From Thermoplasmata archaeon (lineage in GTDB: Archaea > Thermoplasmatota > Thermoplasmata > UBA10834), in NCBI GenBank assembly GCA_025457815.1, contig JALOTQ010000006.1:1-34265 (forward strand): a DNA stretch of 34,265 nucleotides. Direction: 5' to 3'. A program made the translations under genes and the position numbers. The notes under the pieces were generated by a model. That model was not told the DNA's origin. It saw only the letters and a program-made list of their open reading frames with translations, and did no database searches. Numbering within the stretch: the first letter of the stretch is position 1; each line of letters opens with the position of its first letter. Of this stretch, positions 18,383 to 27,550 are shown piece by piece.

Positions 18383-19570
18383 GTGCTCGTTGGCATAGTA
18401 GGGAAACCCAATGTCGGCAAGTCCACCTTTTTCTCGGCGCTGACTCTCGCGACTGCCCAGATCGCATCATACCCGTTCACGACCATCGAAGCGAACCGAG
18501 GAGTGGGATACGTCAGGGGGCAGTGTCCCCATGTCGCGTTCGGGAAGCAGTGCACGCCTAACAACTCGCCTTGCGAGAACGGCACGAGATTCGTGCCAAT
18601 CGAGGTGTTGGACGTGGCCGGCCTTGTCCCTGACGCTCATGCTGGCCGCGGCCTCGGGAACAAGTTCTTGGACGACCTCCGCCAGGCGGACGCGTTCATC
18701 CACGTCGTCGATGCCAGCGGGGGCACGGACTTCGAGGGGAATCCAGTCGGGGTGGGCGACCACGACCCTGTCCTCGATGTAAGCTTCCTCGAGAAGGAGA
18801 TATCGTACTGGATCTACGGGATACTCGAGAAGAATTTCACCAAGATAGCCAAGCAGTCGAAGCTCGCTGGCACGAAGATCGAGAAGTCCCTCCACGAGAA
18901 GCTCACCGGCCTCTCGATAACCGAGAGCCAAATACTCGCAGCGCTACGGCACACGCCAGCAGAACAGGACGCCTCGCTCTGGAACGACCAGGACCTGCTT
19001 AGGTTCTGTCAGGAGCTCCAGAAGATCGCGAAGCCCATGATTATCGCCGCCAACAAGGCGGATATCGCGCCCAAGGAGAACATCGAGAAGCTGAAAGCGA
19101 CAGGATACCCGGTCGTTCCGACGAGCGCGGAGTACGAGCTCGCGCTCCGGAGGGCCACGAAGGCCGGGCTCATCAGCTATGTCCCAGGGAACAACCATTT
19201 CGAGTTCCCCAGCAAGGACAAGCTGAACGAGAAGCAGATCGCGGCCTGCACCAAGATGGGGGATTGGCTCAGGGACAACGGCACCACGGGCGTTCAGGCC
19301 GTGCTCGAGGACGTCGTGTTCAAGGTCCTCGACATGATGATCATCTATCCGGTGGAGGACGAGCATCACTGGACGGACAAGCAGAACCGGATACTGCCGG
19401 ACGCGTATCTGATGAGGCGCGGGACGAACGCCAAGGACCTTGCATACAAGGTACACAGTGACCTGGGTGATAACTTTATTAGGGCGATTGACGGAAAGAC
19501 CCACATGACGATAGGTCACGACCATGTCCTGAAGGACAATGATGTGATCAAGATAGTCGCAAGAGCTTGA
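18383..19570 (+). CDS. YchF/Obg-like redox-regulated GTPase
   Basis: GIVGKPNVGKSTFFSALTLATAQIASYPFTTIEANRGVGYV, LDVAGLVPDAHAGRGLGNKFLDDLRQADAFIHVVD, NKAD; GTG start after GGGGGGAATAGC; C-terminal TGS-like domain. Confidence 0.93.
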   Translation: MLVGIVGKPNVGKSTFFSALTLATAQIASYPFTTIEANRGVGYVRGQCPHVAFGKQCTPNNSPCENGTRFVPIEVLDVAGLVPDAHAGRGLGNKFLDDLRQADAFIHVVDASGGTDFEGNPVGVGDHDPVLDVSFLEKEISYWIYGILEKNFTKIAKQSKLAGTKIEKSLHEKLTGLSITESQILAALRHTPAEQDASLWNDQDLLRFCQELQKIAKPMIIAANKADIAPKENIEKLKATGYPVVPTSAEYELALRRATKAGLISYVPGNNHFEFPSKDKLNEKQIAACTKMGDWLRDNGTTGVQAVLEDVVFKVLDMMIIYPVEDEHHWTDKQNRILPDAYLMRRGTNAKDLAYKVHSDLGDNFIRAIDGKTHMTIGHDHVLKDNDVIKIVARA

Positions 19571-19575
19571 TTTCG

Positions 19576-21993
19576 ATGGGATCTTGGGACATTAGGCTGA
19601 TCGGCGCCTCGTACAAGAAGATGGAGGGGGACCTCGCCGTCCATATCTACGGCAAGACGAGGGACGGGAAGTCCATCGCGGTCAAGTATACGGGCTTCGA
19701 GCCGTACTTCTTCTTCGTCGAGCCGGACTCCAAGGACGCTCTTCAGGAGATCGTCGACATGCTCGGCACGGACGAGCGCGTGAAGCGTCTCGAGGATGCC
19801 GAGCTGCTGTACAAGGGCGAGATGAAGAAGTGCAAGAGGGTGGTCGCGACATTCCCCTGGCTGGTTCCTGACATCAGGAAGACCATCATTCCGAAGACAA
19901 CAGTCCTCGCTGCCGATATCCCGTTCCACTTCAGGTTCGTCTACGACATGAAAATCGGCTCGTGCGCCCGGGTGATCGGGGAGGAGCTCGATGACAAGGC
20001 TTACAGAACCGACCTGGTCGTCAAGGCGGAGCGGTTCGAGCCAATCAAGGCCTTCAGGCCGAAGCTGACCATACTCAGCTTCGATGTCGAGACGAGCCTC
20101 AAGGAACCCAAGATATTCTGCATCTGTTCCATCCTGAAGAAGGGCGACAGGATCGAGGACAAGCACTTCCCGGGGGACGGTCCTGGCGGCGAGAGGCAGA
20201 TGATCCAGGATTTCGTCAAGTACATTCACGAGACGGATCCGGATGTCATCACGGGCTACAACATCGACGGGTTCGACATCCCGCAGATACTGCAGCGGGC
20301 AGAGGCGCTGAGGATGCCTGAGCTCTCCTGGGGAAGGTATCCGGGAGGGCTGTCGCAGTACAACAACAGGTTCTGGTGGACCGAGGGCAGGATCATCGTC
20401 GATGCGTGGTGGGCCGTGAAGAAGATCCTGAAGCCCAAGCAGGAGACGCTCAACGCGGTCTCGAAGCTGCTGCTCGGCGAGGAGAAGCACGATGTCGACC
20501 CCAAGAAGATGGACGAGGAATGGGCCTCCGACAAGGAGAAGGTGATGAAGTACTGCGCCCAGGACAGCATGCTCGCCCTCAAGGTCCTCGAGAAGATCGC
20601 CGTCCTGCAGCGGGGTATGGACCTTGCGACGGTTTCGATGCTGCCGCTGGACGATGTTGTCAACGGTACCACCTCGCAGCTGGTCGACTCGATACTGATA
20701 CGGGAGGCCGACAGGGAACATGTCGCCGTGCCCATGACCACCCGCAACTACGAGGAGGCGGAGACCATCGAGGGCGGGTATGTGCACGAGATGAAGCAGG
20801 GCCTGTTCCACTGGGTTCTCACGCTCGACTTCAGGAGCATGTACCCGAGCATGATCATATCGAAGAACATCTGCTTCACCACCCTGTCCCCCAAGGGGAC
20901 CATAGAGTCTCCAACGGGCGCGAGGTTCCTCGACAAGAGCGTCCGCGAGGGGCTTCTCCCCAGGATACTCATCAGGCTGATGGAGGAGCGTGCTTCGACC
21001 AAGAAGGCGATGAAGGAGGCGAAGACTCCCGACGAGAAGGACTACTACAACGGCCTCCAGGAAGCCATCAAGATACTGATGAACTCGTTCTACGGAGTTC
21101 TCGCATCCTCGTTCTACAGGTTCACCGACCCGAAGATCGGCGCGAGCATCACGGCCTTCGCGAGGGAGGCGACCAAGGACCTCATCAAGAAGCTCGAGGC
21201 CGAAGGCCTCGAGGTCATCTACTCCGACACCGACTCGGTGTTCTTCCTATCGCCTCATCCGAACCTCGAGGAGAGCGTCAGGCTCGGGCAGCAGATCGCT
21301 GAGCGGTTCTCGTCGGGGAACGTTGTGCTCGAGTTCGAGAAGATAATGAACCCGTTCTTCTCCCACGGCATGAAGAAGCGGTATGTGGGCAGGATGGTCT
21401 GGCCAAGGAACGAGATGATCATCAGGGGCTACGAGATGCGCAGGACTGACTCGTTCGATCTCCAGAGCGAGACCTTACAGGTGGTCTTCGAGAAGATCCT
21501 GGACGGCGACAACGACGGCGCGGTCACATACACCAAAGATGTCCTGCGGCAGCTCATGGACGGAGAGATCGACCCTGGCAAGCTCGTGATATCGCGCTCG
21601 GTCAAGGACGAGAGCCAGTACAAGAACAGCGAGAGCATGATCAACGTAAGGGTCGCGAAGAAGCTGAAGGAGCTGGGGTACGAGGTTGTGCCGGGGATGA
21701 AGGTCTCATGGATAATCACGGACTCGAAGTCGTCCCAGCAGAAGTTCGAGCCTTGGGTCGAGAGCAGGGGCTTGCCGGAGGGCGTCAAGCCAGACTACCG
21801 CTACTATGCCACTCGCGTCGCCGCCACCGTGTCGAGGGTCACGGACTCCTTCGGATGGGACGAGAGGAAGCTGGTCTCAGACGGGTCTCAGAAGACGCTC
21901 GTTTTCGATGGCACGGAGACGAAGAGCAGGCCGAGGGAGAGTCCAAAGGCCAAGAAGACCGACAAGAAGTTGAGCCTGGACCATTTCATGTGA
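19576..21993 (+). CDS. polB: Family B DNA polymerase
   Basis: Exo motif SFDVET, Pol motif A DFRSMYPSMI, motif B KILMNSFYGV, motif C YSDTDSVFF; C-terminal PIP-box-like KLSLDHFM. Confidence 0.97.
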   Translation: MGSWDIRLIGASYKKMEGDLAVHIYGKTRDGKSIAVKYTGFEPYFFFVEPDSKDALQEIVDMLGTDERVKRLEDAELLYKGEMKKCKRVVATFPWLVPDIRKTIIPKTTVLAADIPFHFRFVYDMKIGSCARVIGEELDDKAYRTDLVVKAERFEPIKAFRPKLTILSFDVETSLKEPKIFCICSILKKGDRIEDKHFPGDGPGGERQMIQDFVKYIHETDPDVITGYNIDGFDIPQILQRAEALRMPELSWGRYPGGLSQYNNRFWWTEGRIIVDAWWAVKKILKPKQETLNAVSKLLLGEEKHDVDPKKMDEEWASDKEKVMKYCAQDSMLALKVLEKIAVLQRGMDLATVSMLPLDDVVNGTTSQLVDSILIREADREHVAVPMTTRNYEEAETIEGGYVHEMKQGLFHWVLTLDFRSMYPSMIISKNICFTTLSPKGTIESPTGARFLDKSVREGLLPRILIRLMEERASTKKAMKEAKTPDEKDYYNGLQEAIKILMNSFYGVLASSFYRFTDPKIGASITAFAREATKDLIKKLEAEGLEVIYSDTDSVFFLSPHPNLEESVRLGQQIAERFSSGNVVLEFEKIMNPFFSHGMKKRYVGRMVWPRNEMIIRGYEMRRTDSFDLQSETLQVVFEKILDGDNDGAVTYTKDVLRQLMDGEIDPGKLVISRSVKDESQYKNSESMINVRVAKKLKELGYEVVPGMKVSWIITDSKSSQQKFEPWVESRGLPEGVKPDYRYYATRVAATVSRVTDSFGWDERKLVSDGSQKTLVFDGTETKSRPRESPKAKKTDKKLSLDHFM

Positions 21994-22060
21994 CGGCCTG
22001 CACGGCTTTCGCATTGTACCTACCCAAACCATCAATACTCGTTCTCCCGCTCTAGCTTGC

Positions 22061-22900
22061 GTGAACATCTCAATCGTGCCGTTCGGCTCAGGCGACATCC
22101 CGTTCGGGAAGTCGCTCACAGACGCAGAGGAATGGCACCGCACCGGGGCGGACTGGGCAAGGTTGCTGCGGATCGAGCCCCAGGGTGTTTTCAAGGCGAC
22201 GGTCGATGGGAAGGGTGCAGGCGTGGCTGCGATCACGAGCTACGGGAAGCTGGCGTGGGTCCATTCTGTTATCGTAGACCGGAAGTACCGAGGCCAGGGT
22301 GTCGGGAAGGCCCTGGTGAACGCCTGCATCGACTACTCTGATGGTCTGGGGGTCCGGACCCTCAAGCTGGACGCCGTACCACCCGCGAAGAAGTTCTATG
22401 AGAAGCTCGAATTCAAGACGGAGTTCGAATCCCTCAGGTTCACCCGCTCCGGAGCGAAAGGCTCCGCTCTGGTCCAGCGGATGAGACCCGAGGACCTCCC
22501 GCGAGTCGAGGCGTTCGATCAGACCATGACGAAGATCGACAGGACGAGGGTCATTCGGGAGATATTCAGGGACAATCCAGAGTGGGCATTCATGGCAAGG
22601 GATTCACACGGGATCCGAGGCTACCTCCTGGGCAGGCCGGACGACGCTCGGGTCAATCTAGGGCCGTGCATCTGTGTTCCCGGAACGGAGCAGTGGTTCG
22701 TGAAGATGGTCAGGAGCGCGATGAGCACCGTTCCTGAGAAATCGTACAGGATATGCGTGGCCGCGACGAATCACAAGGCATTGATCGCTCTCAAGAGCAT
22801 GAGCTTCCAAGTCTCTCAGTCATCAACTCGAATGTACATGGGGGAGAAGTTCTCGGAGACTGAGGCGAACTTCGCGATGATATCTCCCGAGAAAGGATGA
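22061..22900 (+). CDS. GNAT-family N-acetyltransferase (probable tandem GNAT domains)
   Basis: VHSVIVDRKYRGQGVGKALVNACIDYSDGLGVRTLKLDAVPPAKKFYEKLEFK, then a second GNAT-like half. Confidence 0.85.
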   Translation: MNISIVPFGSGDIPFGKSLTDAEEWHRTGADWARLLRIEPQGVFKATVDGKGAGVAAITSYGKLAWVHSVIVDRKYRGQGVGKALVNACIDYSDGLGVRTLKLDAVPPAKKFYEKLEFKTEFESLRFTRSGAKGSALVQRMRPEDLPRVEAFDQTMTKIDRTRVIREIFRDNPEWAFMARDSHGIRGYLLGRPDDARVNLGPCICVPGTEQWFVKMVRSAMSTVPEKSYRICVAATNHKALIALKSMSFQVSQSSTRMYMGEKFSETEANFAMISPEKG

Positions 22901-22943
22901 AGCCAGCTGCCCCGGGGAGCGATGAACGCCGCTATTCAACACG

Positions 22944-22951
22944 TTTATATA
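22944..22951 (+). promoter_or_regulatory. TATA box for rpl15e
   Basis: TTTATATA, about 106 nt upstream of ATG 23057; predicted start site around 22970-22976. Confidence 0.6.
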
Positions 22952-22970
22952 AGCCAAGCCTTTTGGTGTG

Positions 22971-23001
22971 TCTCGCAGCGGCGAGATCCGCCTGGTCTCG
23001 C
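22971..23001 (+). repeat. Overlapping inverted repeats TCTCGC - GCGAGA - TCTCGC in the rpl15e leader/promoter
   Basis: TCTCGC 22971-22976, GCGAGA 22981-22986, TCTCGC 22996-23001; the central arm is exactly complementary to both flanking arms. Confidence 0.75.
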
Positions 23002-23056
23002 AATACCGGGGATGTGCGCTCATGCGTGAACCCGAAAACGGCTGGATGTGAACACA

Positions 23057-23785
23057 ATGGCAGAAGAGGCGAAGAAGGCTCCCGCGAAGAAGGAGCGCAA
23101 GGTCAAGGAACCCGCTGAGGCGCCAGTTGAGGCGGCCCCGGCAGCGGCCCCCCAGACCGGGGCGGCAGCGCCCGAGGGCAAGAAGCCCGTCAGCGGCAAG
23201 AACATGTATCATTTTATGGGCGAGGCCTGGAAGGACCCTTCCAGCGACGCGATGAAGCAGCTGATGTGGCAGAGGCTCGTGGACTGGAGGAAGGAAGGCA
23301 CCTACGTCAGGGTCGACAAGCCGCTCAGGCTGGACAGGGCCAGGACGCTGGGATACAAGGCGAAACCAGGCGTGGTCGTTGTCCGCACGAAGGTCAGGAA
23401 GGGCGGCCTGAGAAAGCACAGGATCAAGAAGGGCCGCAGGCCGAAGAGGAAAGGTATTCTGAAGATCACCATGAGGAAGAACATCCAGAGGATCGCAGAG
23501 GAGAGGACGGCCAAGCGCTACCCGAACCTCGAGGTCCTCGCGTCCTACTGGGTCGGAGAGGACGGCAGGCACAAGTGGTTCGAGATCATCATGCTGGACC
23601 CCAACCACCCCGTCATCAAGTCGGACCCGAAGCTCAACTGGATCTGCTCGACGAAGCACGCCAACAGGGCCAACAGGGGCCTTACACCGGCGGGCAAGAA
23701 GGGCAGGGGCTTAGTGAGGACCCGTGGGATGGGAGTGGAGAAGAACCGACCGTCCCTCAGGGCGCACAACAGGCAGGGTACCTAG
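23057..23785 (+). CDS. rpl15e: Large ribosomal subunit protein L15e with Lys/Ala/Pro-rich N-terminal extension
   Basis: Core from MYHFMGEAWKDP; RLVDWRKEGTYVRVDKPLRLDRARTLGYKAKPGVVVVRTKVRKGGLRKHRIKKGRRPKRKG; ~50 extra N-terminal residues. Confidence 0.93.
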   Translation: MAEEAKKAPAKKERKVKEPAEAPVEAAPAAAPQTGAAAPEGKKPVSGKNMYHFMGEAWKDPSSDAMKQLMWQRLVDWRKEGTYVRVDKPLRLDRARTLGYKAKPGVVVVRTKVRKGGLRKHRIKKGRRPKRKGILKITMRKNIQRIAEERTAKRYPNLEVLASYWVGEDGRHKWFEIIMLDPNHPVIKSDPKLNWICSTKHANRANRGLTPAGKKGRGLVRTRGMGVEKNRPSLRAHNRQGT

Positions 23786-24651
23786 GACAGTACCCTCGCC
23801 AGCAAACTCCTTATTTCATCTTCATTCATGCCGACCAAGGGATAGAAGACTGGCAGGTCGCCCTTGGGAGCTCCTTCTGTCTCGATCTCGTGTAGCGACC
23901 ACTCGAACGCGATCCCAGTGCACTCGTTCTCCTCGGCCTGTATGAACGGGCTCGCACTCCTTTCAGCAGTTCTGAGATGAGGGTTCCAGACGTTCAGAGG
24001 GGCGAGCATCGCCTGGTCTTGGGCCGCCACGAGGACGCTGCACCCCCGCTTCATCATGAGCCAGGTGGCTGCAAGCCCCCTCTCCGATTCGACCACGGAG
24101 AGTATCCTCCCCTGCGTCCCCAGGGGCATCCCTCCCGGGCCCGCGAGCGTCGAGCTGAACAGGTAGGCCTTGTTGTCCCTCACCTCGACCGAGAGCTCGA
24201 TCTCCGGCTCCTCGAGCCTCACCTTGACATTCAACGAGGAGTACCTGTCGAGCACCGCCCTCCCGAGATGCTCGGCAAGGGTCTGGCTCGTGTACTTGTG
24301 GCTTCCTGACCTGCGGGCCCGGATCGCGAACGTCGCGCCCTCGCACATGAGCGGTTCCGAGAACTCAAGGGCCGCCTTCGTGAGCTCGTCGAGGTCGCTC
24401 CCGACCACGGTCACGGGGCTGAAAGACACTATTCCGAAGGTCCTCGAGAGTATCTCGCTCGATTTCCTCCAGTCGTCGGAATCCACGAAGATCCTGCCTC
24501 TGGCCTGGGATATCACGCACGGAACCTTCGCCAGAGCGTGCCTGGTGCGGATATCGGCCACGAGCTGTTGCTCGAACCTCCTGCGGACGGACTCGCTCTT
24601 GAGCCCTATCTCCCCGTACCTCACCAGCAGGGTAGGCATCGGATGCTCCAT
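23782..24651 (-). CDS. ThiI-like THUMP-domain protein with degenerate, truncated PP-loop domain
   Basis: LLVRYGEIGLKSESVRRRFEQQL (ThiI N-terminus), THUMP region, LAGPGGMPLGTQGRILSVVESERGLAATWLMMKRGC. Alternative start MPTLL at 24639. Confidence 0.85.
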   Translation of the reverse strand: MEHPMPTLLVRYGEIGLKSESVRRRFEQQLVADIRTRHALAKVPCVISQARGRIFVDSDDWRKSSEILSRTFGIVSFSPVTVVGSDLDELTKAALEFSEPLMCEGATFAIRARRSGSHKYTSQTLAEHLGRAVLDRYSSLNVKVRLEEPEIELSVEVRDNKAYLFSSTLAGPGGMPLGTQGRILSVVESERGLAATWLMMKRGCSVLVAAQDQAMLAPLNVWNPHLRTAERSASPFIQAEENECTGIAFEWSLHEIETEGAPKGDLPVFYPLVGMNEDEIRSLLARVLS

Positions 24652-24755
24652 GGCCTTCCCCGGATTAAGCCTTTCATGACCACTATTGGCAACAGAAGCA
24701 AAGTTTAAACAAGGGGTTCAACCTTCACGTTTTCAGACAGCCGAAGAGGGGTATA

Positions 24756-26114
24756 TTGAACACAAGTCGAAAAGCAAAGGTTTCTTTGAAAAGAGTGTGT
24801 GAAGTACCCGGACCAAAGGCAAAAGCTTGGGTGAAGCGAGACAACGCGGTTCTGTCGCCGTACAACAGGCCCTACTACTACCCGATGGTGGTCGAGAAGG
24901 GCAAGGGTTGCATCATAGAGGACGTCGACGGGAACGAGTACATCGACTTCAACAGCGGTCTCGGGGCGATGAACGTCGGCCACTGCCACCCAGAGGTGGT
25001 TGAGGCCATCAAGAAGCAGTCGGAGCGCCTGCTGCACTACTCGTACACGGACTTCTACTACCGGTATGCGGTGGAGCTCGGCGAGAAACTGCAGAAGATC
25101 ACGCCCGGAAGCTTCGCGAAGAAGGTCTTCCTGAGCGGGAGCGGTGCCGAGAGCATTGAGGCATTCGCCAAGGTCTCCAGATGGCACTCGAAGCGGCCGC
25201 AGTTCCTGGCATTCACAGGAGCTTTCCACGGAAGGTCGATGGGCGCGTTGAGCTTCACGGCAAGCTCGATAGGCCAGAAGGCGAGGTACTTCCCCACCAT
25301 GCCGGGTGTGGAGCACGTCCCGTTCGCCTACTGCTACAGGTGCCCGTACAAGCAGACCTACCCGGAATGCAACTTCTGGTGTGTCGACTTCATAGACGAC
25401 TGGCTCTTCAAGAAGTTCCTGCCGCCCCAGGAGGTCGCGGCAGCGCTGATAGAGCCGATCCAGGGCGAGGGCGGATACATCGTCCCGCCAAAGGATTACC
25501 ACAGGAGGCTGAAGAAGCTCCTGGACAAGCACGGCATCCTGTTCGCGGTGGACGAGGTCCAGTCCGGCATGGGCAGGACCGGCAAGTGGTGCGCCATCGA
25601 GAACTTCGGGGTCGTGCCAGACATCGTCTGCATGTCGAAGGCGCTCGGAGGCGGCATATCGCTCGGAGCGACCATCGGACGCGCGGAGATATACGACTGG
25701 TCCCCTGGTTCGCACTGCACGACCCTGGGCGGCACGCCTGTCGCATGCGAGGCGTCCTTGGCTACCATGAGAGTCATCGAGAAGGAGAAGCTGAGGGAGA
25801 ACGCGGTCAAGCAGGGCGACTATGCGGTCAAGAGGCTCAGGGAATGGATCGACCAGTATGAGATCGTCGGCGATGTCCGCGGCAAGGGCCTCATGATAGG
25901 TGTCGAGATAATCAAGGACAAGAAGTCCAAGGAGAAGGACGGCGACACCGCCCACGAGATCATCGAGCACGCGTGGCACAAGGGAGTGGTGGCCATCGGA
26001 GCGGGTGAGAACTGCTTCAGGATCGCCCCGCCACTGTGCATCACGCGCGACCTGATGGACGCTGGCCTGGACATGCTCGAGGACTCGATCAAGGAGGTCA
26101 TGCGCAAGAAGTGA
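24756..26114 (+). CDS. Class III (acetylornithine/GABA/beta-alanine-type) PLP aminotransferase
   Basis: FLSGSGAESIEAFAKVSRW, GAFHGRSMGALSFT, EPIQGEGGYIVPPKDY, FAVDEVQSGMGRTGKWCA, MSKALGGG; TTG start, exact start uncertain. Confidence 0.92.
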   Translation: MNTSRKAKVSLKRVCEVPGPKAKAWVKRDNAVLSPYNRPYYYPMVVEKGKGCIIEDVDGNEYIDFNSGLGAMNVGHCHPEVVEAIKKQSERLLHYSYTDFYYRYAVELGEKLQKITPGSFAKKVFLSGSGAESIEAFAKVSRWHSKRPQFLAFTGAFHGRSMGALSFTASSIGQKARYFPTMPGVEHVPFAYCYRCPYKQTYPECNFWCVDFIDDWLFKKFLPPQEVAAALIEPIQGEGGYIVPPKDYHRRLKKLLDKHGILFAVDEVQSGMGRTGKWCAIENFGVVPDIVCMSKALGGGISLGATIGRAEIYDWSPGSHCTTLGGTPVACEASLATMRVIEKEKLRENAVKQGDYAVKRLREWIDQYEIVGDVRGKGLMIGVEIIKDKKSKEKDGDTAHEIIEHAWHKGVVAIGAGENCFRIAPPLCITRDLMDAGLDMLEDSIKEVMRKK

Positions 26115-26191
26115 GCCGCTCGCAGGACGAGCGGTTCCCCGAAACCCTTTATCATTCTCATCTATCGGGGAACAAGAAGGAGTATGGTACA

Positions 26192-27550
26192 TTGGTCAAG
26201 AAGTACAACCTGAAGGGTCCCAAGATAGTGGTGGAGCCGCCAGGACCCAAGGCTAAGAAGGCGTTGGCTCGGAAGGAGAAGTACGTCACGAACGGCATCA
26301 GGATCGGCCTCCCGACGGCACTCGACGTGGCCGAGGGACCGTTCATGAGGGATGTCGACGGGAACGTGTTCCTGGACTTCACGGTCGGTATCGGAGTCCA
26401 CAACTGCGGCCACAGGGCGCCGGAGTTCGTGAAGGCGTGCCAGGACCAGCTGGACAAGTTCGTGCACATCTGCGTGATGGTGACGCCGTACGAGCCCTAT
26501 CTTGAGCTCGCGGAGGAGATGGCCAAGATCTGCCCGGGCAAGATGACTAAGAGCATCTTCCTGAACAGCGGGTCGGAGGCGATCGAGAACGCGGTCAAGA
26601 TCGCGCGGTCGTACAACAAGAAGAAGTGGATACTGTCGTACAAGACTTCGTTCCACGGCAGGACATTCCTGGACATATCTCTGACAGGCAAGGAGAAGCC
26701 CTACAGGGACGGCTTCGGGCCGCTGGTGCCGTACATCCAGCACCTGGACTACGCGTACTGCTACAGATGCCCGCTCAAGCTGGAGTACCCGTCATGTAAC
26801 TTCGCGTGCGTCGACAGCATCCGCACGGTCATGGAGACCAAGCCCATGGAGGGCGACGTCTGCGCCTTGGTGGCAGAGCCGATCCAGGGTGAGGGAGGGT
26901 TCATCAACCCGCCCCCGGGCTACTGGGAGAAGGTCAGGAAGGTCTGCGACGACAACGGCGTGGTGCTCATCGACGACGAGGTCCAGACGGGCTTCGGCAG
27001 GACCGGCAAGATGTGGGGCATCGAGCACTGGAAGTGCGACCCCGACATGCTCGTGTCCGGAAAGGGCCTGTCCCTGGGGATGCCCCTCGGTGGCGTGACG
27101 GGCAAGGAGGACATCATGGCCTCTCCGCCGCCCGCAAGCCTTGGCGGCACATTCGGAGGCAACCCTGTCTGTTGCGCGGGCGCGCTCGCGTCAATAAAGC
27201 TGACCAAGAAGGCGATGCCCAACACGAAGATGATCAACAAGGTCGAGAAGAAGCGGCTCATGGAGTGGAAGGAGCAGTACGAGTGGGTCGGGGACGTCAG
27301 GGGACTCGGCGCGATGCTCGGCATGGAGTTCGTGAAGACGAAGGCGAGCAAGGAGGCTGTGCCCGAGTTCACAAGGAACGTGCAGCTGAACTGCTTCAAG
27401 CACGGGCTATACATTCTCACGGCCGGGCAGTTCAACAACGTCATACGGCTGCACCCGCCGCTGATCATCAAGCAGGACCTTCTCGAGAAGGGCCTCGACA
27501 TCATCGAGGCGGCCATGGTAGAAGAGGCCAAGAAGGCAGGCTTTAGCTGA
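26192..27550 (+). CDS. Class III PLP aminotransferase, paralogue of the upstream gene
   Basis: FLNSGSEAIENAVKIARSYN, TSFHGRTFLDISLTGK, EPIQGEGGFINPPPGYW, LIDDEVQTGFGRTGKMW, SGKGLSLGMPL; TTG start with upstream AAGGAG; ORF track extends to 26036. Confidence 0.92.
   Translation: MVKKYNLKGPKIVVEPPGPKAKKALARKEKYVTNGIRIGLPTALDVAEGPFMRDVDGNVFLDFTVGIGVHNCGHRAPEFVKACQDQLDKFVHICVMVTPYEPYLELAEEMAKICPGKMTKSIFLNSGSEAIENAVKIARSYNKKKWILSYKTSFHGRTFLDISLTGKEKPYRDGFGPLVPYIQHLDYAYCYRCPLKLEYPSCNFACVDSIRTVMETKPMEGDVCALVAEPIQGEGGFINPPPGYWEKVRKVCDDNGVVLIDDEVQTGFGRTGKMWGIEHWKCDPDMLVSGKGLSLGMPLGGVTGKEDIMASPPPASLGGTFGGNPVCCAGALASIKLTKKAMPNTKMINKVEKKRLMEWKEQYEWVGDVRGLGAMLGMEFVKTKASKEAVPEFTRNVQLNCFKHGLYILTAGQFNNVIRLHPPLIIKQDLLEKGLDIIEAAMVEEAKKAGFS

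Noticed and set aside
19516-20811. 431-aa minus-strand ORF opposite polB
   Set aside because: Shadow ORF; polB motifs on the plus strand are unambiguous.
22445-22456. 12-bp palindrome CGCTCCGGAGCG in the GNAT gene
   Set aside because: Short, no loop, GC-rich coding context; likely chance.
24705-26192. 495-aa minus-strand ORF antisense to the first aminotransferase
   Set aside because: Shadow frame of a GC-rich gene; low-complexity Arg/Val/Leu/Asp composition, no motifs, and the plus strand clearly encodes a class III aminotransferase.
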